Assembly: GCA_030144725.1 (NCBI GenBank)
Contig: JASKMD010000272.1
Location: 36,001-100,000, forward strand
Source: Haematococcus lacustris
Lineage: Eukaryota > Chlorophyta > Chlorophyceae > Chlamydomonadales > Haematococcaceae
Reading direction: 5' to 3'
Length of the DNA stretch: 64,000 bases
Below the pieces are notes generated by a model. That model saw only the letters and a list, made by a program, of their open reading frames with translations, was not told the DNA's origin and did no database searches. How positions within the stretch are numbered: the stretch's first letter is position 1; each line of letters begins with the position of its first letter. The position numbers and the translations under genes were made by a program. This document shows positions 9,498 through 17,890 of the stretch, piece after piece.

Positions 9498-12481
9498 TCA
9501 GCGGTCCAGCACCTGGGCGTCGAGGTAGGCCTGCGTCACGTCCCAGCCCGGCTGCAGCCAGCCAGGGCTCCACACCAGGGGGTAGGTCACGTAGCCAGGG
9601 GTGGGCGCGAAGGAGGCGGCGTAGATGGCGTGGTATCTGCAGGATGTCGGCACCCTGTGATGACTAAAGGGGTCAGGGCAATGGTACTGTACTGAATCAG
9701 GTCATTAGTACTGAGTCCTTTGGGGATCACCTAGGGGTCAAGCATTGCCTGCCAGCTCCAGCATTGTGTGTTTTTGAGGGGTGGCTGTCACAACTCAAAA
9801 CAGGGCTGGAGTCAGGCAGGGGCGCTGCAGCCTAGACCAGCCGCCTCATAGCCCACAACCTCATAGCCCCCCCCCGGCCCACTGGAGCAAGGCAGGGGAG
9901 TGGGGGGACAATGAGGCAGGGAAGCCGGGAGGGTCTGGGTCAAGCCCAGCGGCAGCATGGGCCATTGTGAGCAGTGTGCTTGTGAGGGTGTGGTGACTGG
10001 GGTCAGAGGCAGGCACTCACTTGTCCCAGGGGATCTGCTGCTTGGCTGGGTTGGGGAAGAACCTGCAGCAGCAGGACCAACAGGTGCAGTGCTGCAATGC
10101 CACAGGGGCAGCCAGATTCATGCGCTGCACTGACTGCCGCCCCTGCCCCCTACGCCCCTCTTCCACCCCCCTACCAGCATGCCTGCTGTCTCCCTGCCCT
10201 CCCCTGCCCTCCCCTGCCCCACCCCCCCACCCTGCTGTCCCCTACCAGGTGCGGTTCAGGCCCTGAGGGTTGTACTCGGCTGCCCCCATGAAGGACCACG
10301 CATCGTCATCCCACACCTCTACCCTGCAGGAGCAGGGGCAGGGGCAGGGGCAGGGGCAAGGGCAGGGGCAGGGGCAGGGGCAGGGGCAAGGGCAGGGGCA
10401 GGGGCAGGGGCAGGGGCAGGGGCAGGGGCAGGGGCAGGGGCAGGGGCAGGGGCAGGGGCAGGGGCAGGGGCAGGGGCAGGGGCAGGGGCAGGGGCTGAGG
10501 AGCTGGAACACAAGTGGCATGAGGGGCAGGGACAGAGACAGGGATAGGAGGACAAGGGCAGGGTGAGGCAGCAAGGCGGGGGGCCTGCTGGCCCCTCATC
10601 CTACTATGTGAGGGGCGGCAGCCCTCCTCCAGCCCTCCCACCCTTTGCACCTGCCTTTCCATGCCCGCAGCCCTGCCCTTCCTCCCTAGGCACCCACCAG
10701 TTGTGGTTGTTGAAGTCATGGCCCACGTCCGTACCTAGCGCCGCAAGCTGGGCTGGGCCTTCCTGACCCCCAGCCCCAGCCCTGGCCCCCACCAGCAGCT
10801 TCCTGGCAGCTGCTGACCCCCTCCCGCCAACCAGGTGGACATCTGGGCCCCAACTAGGTAAGGTAGCGGCCCATTCAGGGGTGCCTGTGCAGTCCAGGCC
10901 GGGCAGCACGAGGTGGCAGTAGGGGTGGGGAGTCCAGTGTGCAGCAGTGAACTTGACGACCCAGCCAGGCCAAACACTGACCATGACCTCATGGCTCCAC
11001 AGGCCTGCCCCCACAACTGCCCTCCTGTTGAAGCCTTGTTCCCTTGAGCCTGGTTGGGGCTGCTTGAGCCTGGCAGCTTAGCAGCATGCTTACAGCCTGA
11101 CATTGTGCCCTGCTCTGCACCTGCCCAGCCCCACCCCCCTGCCCTGCCCTGCTCACCTGCAACTCGAGCGGGAATGCCCACTGCCCTACACGCCGCCACT
11201 AGGAAGATTGACAGCCCAGTGCACGAGGCGTAGCCCGCCGCAATGACCTGGGCCGGACTCATAATGTCAGGGGTTTGGTCAGCCTTGAACCGGATGCCCC
11301 TGCAGTGCCAGCGACATCATCGCAGTGCAAAAAGCAGCAGCCCCCCACCCCCAGCCCCCCAGACCCTGACCTCGCCCTCCCGCCCTCCCGCCCTCCCTAC
11401 AGCAGCACCAGCTGCCCCTCTCTCCCACACGGCCACCCGCCCTCCCTACAGCAGCACCAGCTGCCCCTCTCTCCCACACGGCCACCCGCCCTCCCTACAG
11501 CAGCACCAGCTGCCCCTCTCTCCCACACGGCCACCCGCCCTCCCTACAGCAGCACCAGCCGCCCCTCTCTCCCACACGGCCACCCGCCCTCCCTACAGCA
11601 GCACCAGCTGCCCCTCTCTCCCACACGGCCACCCGCCCTCCCTACAGCAGCACCAGCTGCCCCTCTCTCCCACACGGCCACCCGCCCTCCCTACAGCAGC
11701 ACCAGCTGCCCCTCTCTCCCACACGGCCACCCGCCCTCCCTACAGCAGCACCAGCTGCCCCTCTCTCCCACACGGCCACCCGCCACTCGCCACTCACCAC
11801 AGGTCCCAGATCTTGGCATTGAGGATCTGGGCTGCCTGGGTGCTGGAGGTGGCCCCCGCTACCAGGGGTGCCAGCCGGTCCACAAACAGCTGGCGCCACT
11901 CGTCCCGCGGCTCATCCAGGCTGGCGTAAGGCAGCACGTTGTTCAGGAACAGGGCCCAGGGCACGGACAGCGCCCAGGGGCTGCTGTGGCGGGCAGCCAG
12001 GGCCAGGTCTGTGTGCTGCGTCAAAACCTCTGCGCTCACCCGACCTTTGTCGGCCTGCGGCAGGAGGGCAGCTGGGAAGGCAGCTGGGAGGGCATGTGAG
12101 AGGACATGTGGGAGGACCTGAGGCGGGCTACTCTGCCCTAGCATGCTGGCTGGCCCACCGTGCTTCCCCCCATTGGCTGCGCTGCACCTGCAGACCCCCG
12201 CCACCCTTGCTGCTCACTGCTTCCTCTACTGCTGCTGCTGCTGCTGGTGCTGCTGCTGCTGGCACTGTGGCAGGACTGAGTTACACCTCACTCACCTGTG
12301 GCATGTAGGAGTTGAGGAAGCGCAGGGCTTCACTGCGTTCGTCAGCATAGCTTAGAGGTTGCTGCCGGAAGGATGACAGCCAAGGGTGTGTGTGGGCGGA
12401 GTTGGCAGCAGACTGCTCTTCTGCCAACAAACAGATGGCTATCATGGCAGCCAACACAGTCGACATCACTCCTCTGCTCAT
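9498..12481 (-). CDS. Secreted transglutaminase-like (papain-fold) protein
   Basis: Seven exons: 12481-12296, 12054-11798, 11299-11157, 10734-10698, 10323-10246, 10062-10021 and 9636-9498. They total 882 nt (293 residues plus TGA) with every phase consistent. Residues 1-25 look like a signal peptide (STVLAAMIAICLLA core). The transglutaminase core has GYASCTGLSIFLVAACRAVG (nucleophile C174), then VAGTDVGHDFNNHNWVEVW (H206) and an acidic WDDD stretch. FMGAAEYNPQGLNRTWF and YHAIYAASF follow as in bacterial and algal transglutaminase-domain proteins. The family catalyses Cys-protease-like amide chemistry; the substrate is unknown. The ATG at 12481 is chosen because it gives the signal peptide and is the nearest in-frame ATG. 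Two introns are filled with tandem repeats. Confidence 0.9.
10332..10494 (+). repeat. GGGGCA hexanucleotide array abutting a splice acceptor
   Basis: About 27 units of GGGGCA with a few GGGCAA variants. On the sense strand of the transglutaminase-like gene it reads CCCCTG repeated, and ends within about 10 bases of the CTGCAG acceptor before exon 5 (10323), so it occupies the polypyrimidine-tract position. Long Gly/Ala, Pro/Leu and Gln/Gly frames here are repeat artefacts. Confidence 0.9.
11390..11781 (+). repeat. 49-bp minisatellite in intron 2 of the transglutaminase-like gene
   Basis: About eight near-perfect copies of a 49-bp unit beginning CGCCCTCCCTACAGCAGCAC and ending ACACGGCCACC. 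It fills most of the intron between exons 2 and 3 and starts within about 20 bases of the exon 2 donor. The serine/proline frames across it are artefacts. Confidence 0.9.
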
Positions 12482-13554
12482 GTTGTAGCGTTGGTGATCT
12501 TGGGGACTAGGGATGTGCGCCTCCGGTGTAAGAGACCCCTCCACTGCTGTGCTAGGAGGCTGGCCTGCTGAAGATCCTGCAGAAGACGGCGATAAGATCT
12601 TGAGCCTGAGTGCTGTCAAGGGGCACAGTGTTATTGTAGAAAATGTCAGTGTGGAAATACAAGCCAAGCCGCGGTGGCGAGTATGAGTCGGGCGCCATAT
12701 GCAGGCCAACCCTTGCATCTGTTTTTGATGTTGTCAGCGAAGATGCTCATACACACGGCGACTAAGTGCGTGCGGCAGAGGGCGATGCGGCCTTGTTTAG
12801 TAATCTTTGGCGACATCTAGCGCGTTGCGCTTACCTATTCCATCCGGACCTACGCGCGACCCGCTAGCTTCAAGCTACACGAACGGATGCTTTTTTGAAT
12901 CGCACGCTCTACGTGCTCAAGTGTGCAAATGCAAATGAATCGTGCGACAACAGCGCGCCTCCATTACTCCCGACTCTCCGGCTTCGCTCTCATCGGCCTG
13001 ATTTGTCCCGGCCACATGGCAGAGCGTGGTGCGAAGAATATTTCACGTCTTTAGTTTATCATTATCATCTGTTCTGCCATGGCTGTTGCCTGGTCCTTCC
13101 CTATGTCGGTGACTCCTACTCTTCAGCTTGAAACCAGGGCATTCATGCGGTTCCCCCCCCCAGCTTCATTTCACATTAGCTCATATTAGCTCCCGATCGC
13201 CGGGCCGCCGCTGTAGCTAATATTAGCTCGTGTGTGAGCTAATATTAGCATTTTGGTCGGACACGCCCTACATGACATGAATGAACAGGAGGAGGGTTGG
13301 AGAGACCGTTTTTCTGGAGGTTTCTAGGGCGAAGGGAGCGTCGCGGTCACTAGGACTCCATGGGGCGGGCAAGATCAATCAAGGTAACAACGCGTCCAAA
13401 AGCGAAGCGCAAAAAGTATTATATCATAAGATGACGCATCGTCACATCGCAGCCAATACGGCAGCCCCCTCGTCCCTCAGTAGGGCCTCCATTTGCGTCG
13501 GAAAAAAACTTGGCATGCTTGACTGCTGTCCCTGCTCTGACCTGGCCCTTGCAG
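12482..13554. other. Intergenic region with short palindromic AT repeats
   Basis: Upstream of the transglutaminase-like ATG; no gene recognised. At 13176-13250 the motif TAGCTAATATTAGC and close variants occur three times; GCTAATATTAGC at 13216-13227 and 13238-13249 is a perfect palindrome. Confidence 0.6.
13462..13500 (-). repeat. Solo 3'-end fragment of the TnpB-like repeat family
   Basis: The stretch CCCTCGTCCCTCAGTAGGG followed by CCTCCATTTGCGTCGG matches the outer end shared by the copies at 14.2, 32.8, 39.4 and 53.5 kb, then similarity stops. It is the shortest copy and lies just upstream of the orphan carrier exon. Confidence 0.65.
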
Positions 13555-13636
13555 GTCCTTCATGGTGGGCATAGTCATCGGTATGGCGGCCACCTGCTTC
13601 AACGTCCCCTTTGACGTGGTCAAGAGCCGCTTTCAG
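13555..13636 (+). pseudogene. Orphan mitochondrial-carrier exon (third repeat)
   Basis: Flanked by a good acceptor (CCCTTGCAG) and donor (CAG/GTGCGG), this 82-bp exon encodes SFMVGIVIGMAATCFNVPFD then VVKSRFQ. This is the third-repeat signature of 2-oxodicarboxylate-type carriers (PFDV-x-KSR-x-Q). No neighbouring exons for repeats 1 or 2 or for the C-terminus were found on this strand. The related gene at 351-2584 is on the opposite strand and 11 kb away, with its own third repeat missing from the window. It may be a duplicated or captured gene fragment, or a displaced exon; it could also belong to a gene whose other exons I failed to see. Confidence 0.6.
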
Positions 13637-14222
13637 GTGCGGCAGATCAGGCCAGCCTACTCCCATGCATGCTCAGGGTGCCTGGCACGCTGCTGGCGCA
13701 ACCTCCTGCAGCATGTGGCCCTGCACCGGGCCTCTTTGGCCTGGCAGCAACTGCTGGTGGGGCCACAGGACCCAAGAGACCTGCCAGCGTCCCTGCTGAC
13801 AGGCGCAAGGCTGGCAGGGGAGGAAAGGCGGGGCAGCAACGACGGTGGGCAGGGATTTGTCAGCAGAACCCAGGAGCAGCAGCAGCAGGAGCGGCACATT
13901 GGGCTAGTGGTCTGGGCTGCAGCCTCCTGCTTGGCTCCTTTTCCATGATAATTCTGATTCTAAGCTCAGGTCAGTTCAGGTCAGGTCACTGCGTCACTAG
14001 ACTTACTGAATCCCTGGGGTGTCTCCAAATAAGAGCTCAAGCGCCCTGTCCCCTCAGCACAGTGTGCAGCCCGTAAGCAGCAAAGCTAGACGAAAGTCTA
14101 GACCCCAAAAGCCTGATCTTAGCCCAGAGGAAGTCGCAGCAATTGATAGGTTTGGTGGAATCATGACATGCGTATGACCATGTCATGGGCATCCGGTTTT
14201 GTTTAAAACTGTGGTCAGCAGA
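13637..14222. other. No gene recognised
   Basis: Follows the orphan carrier exon. Short frames only, one with a CAG-coded glutamine run near 13875. No continuation of the carrier reading frame was identified. Confidence 0.45.
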
Positions 14223-14469
14223 GCAGCCCCCCCGTCCCTCACTAGGGCCTCCTTTTGAGTCAGACCACCAGGGACCACTAAGGACCACTAGCAAGACCAC
14301 TCAAATGGTGGTAAGGGGCTGTGTGGATTGTACCCTTGCACATGGCATATGGCGCATGAGTGCCTACCACCTACACTATTGCCTGACCCCTGAGGGCTAT
14401 AGTCTAGAGTTGGCATGACCTGAATGCACTAATTGTAAGCTGATGACAGCTCAAGAGGGGGGGCGCACA
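14223..14469 (-). mobile_element. Conserved non-coding 3' tail of the TnpB-like unit (14-kb copy)
   Basis: About 240 bp directly 3' of the TnpB-like stop codon, conserved in sequence and order at 28.1, 32.8 and 39.4 kb. Landmarks on the + strand: CCTCACTAGGGCC at the outer edge, a stem-forming pair (CTTTTGAGT here, imperfect, and ACTCAAATGG), CATGGCATATGGCGCATGAG, and AGCTGATGACAGCTCAAGAG next to the stop. The position, directly downstream of a TnpB/Fanzor C-terminus, is where omega/f-RNAs lie in characterised systems; an RNA function is conjecture. Confidence 0.7.
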
Positions 14470-15645
14470 CTAATGTGCCACAGCAGGCTGCTGCTGCTGC
14501 TGCTGCAGAGCCTTGGGTGGCTTGTCTCGCAGCCGCTTGTAGCCCAGGCCTGGGTACTCCTTGCCCTTGGCTGGCAGAGCTGCCTGCTCTGGCCACCAGC
14601 AAAGCTCCAGCAGGCGCCACTTGCTCTCCCCAATGCGCCGAATGTTTCAACGCTGCATTGCAGTCCCTGTCCAGCCACCTGCATGGTTGTGGTGCCGGCT
14701 TGGCTTTGGCAGCCTTGCCTTTGCCCTATGTGGGTTGGGTAGGCTCAGCTGCCTGCTCAGTCTTAATGGGCTTGCTGCGCTTGGCTGACAGGAGAGTGCT
14801 GGGCCCAGGCTCTGAGGCTGCTGGCTGTGTGGCTGCCTGGCTGTCACATGGGGGCTGTGGGGGCTTGCGTGGTGCCACTACTGGGCACCACAGCAGGCCC
14901 CACACTGGCTGTTCACGCTGCTGGCTCCAGCTGGGTGCAGCAGGCGGTGTTCCACCTGCCCTGCTGGGGGCTTCCAGTTTGCAGGCCTGGTGAGCTGCAC
15001 ATGGTCCAGCTGATCCTCACAGGGCTGCTGGCCATTCACTGCTGAGCTGACCCGGCTGGTGCGGTGCTCATCCACAAGCACCACCCTGCCCCGCCGCTGA
15101 TCTTTGCCTCTGGGCCAGCACACCACCTTGCAGCAGGCCCGCAGCACTGCGTCAGCACCCCAGTGCCAATGCCAATGCCCTCCCCCAGTGCCAATGCCAG
15201 CTGCGCCTAAGAACACCACCAGCTGCTTGGCACGGCCATGGCGCTCCATGGACAACTCAGCCATCTCCTTCTCCAACTGCAGCCATGCACACGAGAAACA
15301 CTTGGTGGCTGACATTGTAGTACTGGGTTAGGCATGGCATAGTCAACCACTCATTCACTTCAAGCCCAACCCACCACCTCTCAGTTCCTTACCCCCCCAC
15401 CCACCCACCCTCACCTTCTTGAAGAACTGCCCAAACGCCCGGTCCTTGGCTCCGTACAGCCTGAGCCGCTGTCGTGCCCACTTGGGGTACCCAGGCAAGC
15501 CCATGTGACGGGGGTGGGAGCTCAGCTGGTAGCATCTAAAACGGCTGGACCAGCGCTGCTGTGACTCATGCCAGTGGGCTGCAGCCACTGAGCCAGTGTT
15601 GGAGCAGCTGCCATGACAGCTGGCACCCCAGCTACACTGCCCCAA
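14470..15645 (-). pseudogene. TnpB/Fanzor-like RuvC nuclease, decayed copy
   Basis: Two exons joined by a canonical intron in phase: up to 15414 (ending ARQRLRLYGAKDRAFGQFFKK) and from 15276 (LEKEMAELSMERHGRAKQLV). Downstream come VVLVDEHRTSRVSSAVNG and RWLDRDCNAAL. DRD-x-NAA is the RuvC-III motif of TnpB/Fanzor proteins, and the DE-x-x-TS segment fits the position before their zinc finger, but the expected CxxC there reads VSSA. The frame has a TAG at 14728-14726 and a +1 base near 14650 that shifts the end, so this copy is dead. N-terminal RuvC-I was not found. The assignment rests on short motifs; a different protein with a chance DRD-x-NA motif remains possible. Confidence 0.6.
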
Positions 15646-16238
15646 CGCTCATGCGGCAGGCCCCAAGGCTTTGACCTTGGGCAACCTGTGCGAGAATGCT
15701 TGTGGTGCTGACAGCGGTTGGGCATGTCCAGCAGTCAAGACCATGTGCTGGAGTAAGTGGAGGCTGGGTGGGGGTGAGGTGTGGCAGGGCAGGGTTTCCA
15801 ATGCTGAGGCCTTCAATGCATGCAGCTGTTAAAGGTGAAGGCTGGAGTCAGGCAAACAAAACTTATTCAACAAGGAACAACATGTTGGCCTGTGGGTAAT
15901 CTCACTCCGCTACAATCATATTGAAGCATCCTCGGTCGCACCCTTAATGACTGCAAAACCCACTCCGGTGGCACTCGTTCAAGGGGCTAATCCCCCTTGA
16001 CCACTGGGCTCCTCATCAAAACTAACAGCTTTAATTGCTTGAAGGCTGACAGCCTGGCGACTCAAACCAACCCTAACACGCCCTAGAGGTCGCCAGGGTC
16101 TCTTGGGCTGGGCTTCTGGGAGCATTGACGCTCCCGCGCACACGGAATTTATTGTTCGCACCAGGGCTGCGATGCCTGCGAGCACATTGGGCACGGGGAC
16201 ATTAGGGTGGAGTGCGGGAGTGCGGGCTGTGTGCTATG

Positions 16239-16283
16239 TGCGGGGCAACAATTGTTGCTTAGTGTGCGGGGCAACAATTGTTG
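16239..16283 (+). repeat. Paired 19-bp repeat with internal palindrome
   Basis: TGCGGGGCAACAATTGTTG occurs at 16239-16257 and 16265-16283. Each copy contains the 12-bp palindrome CAACAATTGTTG. Confidence 0.85.
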
Positions 16284-16413
16284 TGGGCGGGGCTTACCTT
16301 TGGAGGCAGAGGGCTCTGGCAGGCCCGTGGCATTAGCTGCCGTATTGCGAGGCTAACTCCCATCTTGTGCACTGCGAACAACAACACAAGGGGCTTTTGT
16401 TATTGCTGTTTGT

Positions 16414-16473
16414 TGGTGCGGGGCTGCTGCTGGTGCGGGGCTGCTGCTGGTGCGGGGCTGCTGCTGGTGCGCG
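16414..16473 (+). repeat. 18-bp tandem repeat (GCTGCTGCTGGTGCGGGG)
   Basis: Three and a third tandem units with no internal changes. A GCGCGCC stretch ends the array. Confidence 0.85.
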
Positions 16474-16540
16474 CCTTACCTTGGGTGATTGTACAGCGTC
16501 TAGCCACACCGGTGCGAAAGCTTGGGCTACAGCCGACCAG

Positions 16541-16575
16541 TACTCGGCGCAGGCAACAATTGCCTGCGCCGAGTA
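16541..16575. other. Perfect 16-bp-stem hairpin
   Basis: TACTCGGCGCAGGCAA, a three-base CAA loop, then the exact reverse complement ending at 16575. All 16 positions pair. There is no T-run next to it on either strand. Function unknown. Confidence 0.9.
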
Positions 16576-17890
16576 AGAGACCGAGTGGAGGCAAAAGGCA
16601 GCTTTTATGCTGTCCGCTGTCACACTGTGCGCGTGTCCGTCCTTTGACAGCCGTTGCATTTGAGGACACGTCTTAGCTGCTAGTTAGGTCCTGACAGGAG
16701 GACCTGGACTAGAGGCGTGCTGTCCTGAGACCTGCAGCGGAGACAGCTTACAGTGAAGTGCAGCGGAGCGCGTCGGTACAGTGGCGCGTCGGTACTCCGA
16801 CCTACAGGCCTGGGTTGACACCGCATGCATCCTTCCAAGCTTTCAAGGCCTTTCATCCTCTTAGTGCCACGTTACAGGTCACCATGCTACGTTACAGGTC
16901 ACAGTGCTTTGTCAGACCCACTCATTTGATACTTGGACCAAGGACCGCACAGACCACATCAGGCGTGTATGAAGGCGAAGATGAAGGCTGGAGTCAGGCT
17001 GCGGCGCAGAGGTCAAGGTGAGAAGGGGCACGTGGGGCAAGGTGATGCTGGCCCACCCTCCGACCTTGTGAGCTGCAGCTGTACTGTAGCAGGCAAGGAA
17101 CGAGCTGTGGGTGCTCTGGCATGGGAGGTAGACCAGCTGCTACTGACCCTAGCCTGTAGCCAGCAGCATGGCCGCCATGTGAGGGACATGGTGAGGGACA
17201 TGGTAAGGCCGCATGAACTCAGACATCTTCATCCTCAATTGCCCTGTGCCTGCCAGCGTGTCTAGCTTACCGTTCCTGCGGAGGCTGCTCAGCCTGATTT
17301 GAGCCGCCCATCCACCTCCAGCCATGCATGGTAGCCAGAGGCAAGCAGCAACTGAGTGAGACACGTTCTTCTTGGCGCGCTGCTGCACTGTATGTTGGCA
17401 TTCGCCCGTTAGCAGACTGGTTATGATCTCCACGGCCCGCGGTTGTCTCATAGGATGCGTTTCTCATGGCACCAATGTCTCGATTTGAAATGCTTTGCTG
17501 TTGAGCTGAGACATGGGGAGGAGGTGTACGTGCAAGCACTTGGGATCACGCCAACTAGTCGTATCCATGTCTACACGTGCAACCTCAGCACTGCCACTCA
17601 TCTGGTGTATTGCGCCCTCCTGAGCACCGTCTCAACCCGACAGCCCTCCTAAACCTGCAGTGCCCGACAAGAAACAAGTCCGAGCACAAGCTTTGAGTTC
17701 CCATCCATAAGCTGCTGCCAGCGCAGCCTAATGTCCCGCTCCCTGACTGTCACCTGATGGGTGTAACTCCTACCCACCAACGCCAGGCCTTCCTACACGC
17801 TCTTGCTCAAACACGTCCCCATTGTGTGGGACTGGTTGCTGCTGCTTGACCCAACACAGCCAAACGTGATCAACAGCTGCAGGGCTAGGG

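Larger units (their letters stand above)
15646..17890. other. Intergenic, repeat-bearing, no gene recognised
   Basis: Contains a 21-bp exact match (15792-15812) to the last CEP120 exon, the direct repeats at 16239-16283, the 18-bp array at 16414-16473 and the hairpin at 16541-16575. A 108-codon frame at 16333-16659 (-) covers the array and hairpin and has no known motif. Confidence 0.5.

Noticed and set aside
10179..10719. Gly/Ala, Gly/Gln, Pro/Leu and Pro/Ala dipeptide proteins
   Set aside because: All come from the GGGGCA hexanucleotide array in an intron.
11243..12099. Two long Ser/Pro-rich plus-strand frames
   Set aside because: Repeat read-through of the 49-bp minisatellite, antisense to well-supported exons 2 and 3 of the transglutaminase-like gene.
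13214..13250. Geminivirus-like TAATATTAC origin nonanucleotide
   Set aside because: Sequence is TAATATTAG, not the conserved nonanucleotide, and no Rep gene or origin stem-loop is nearby.
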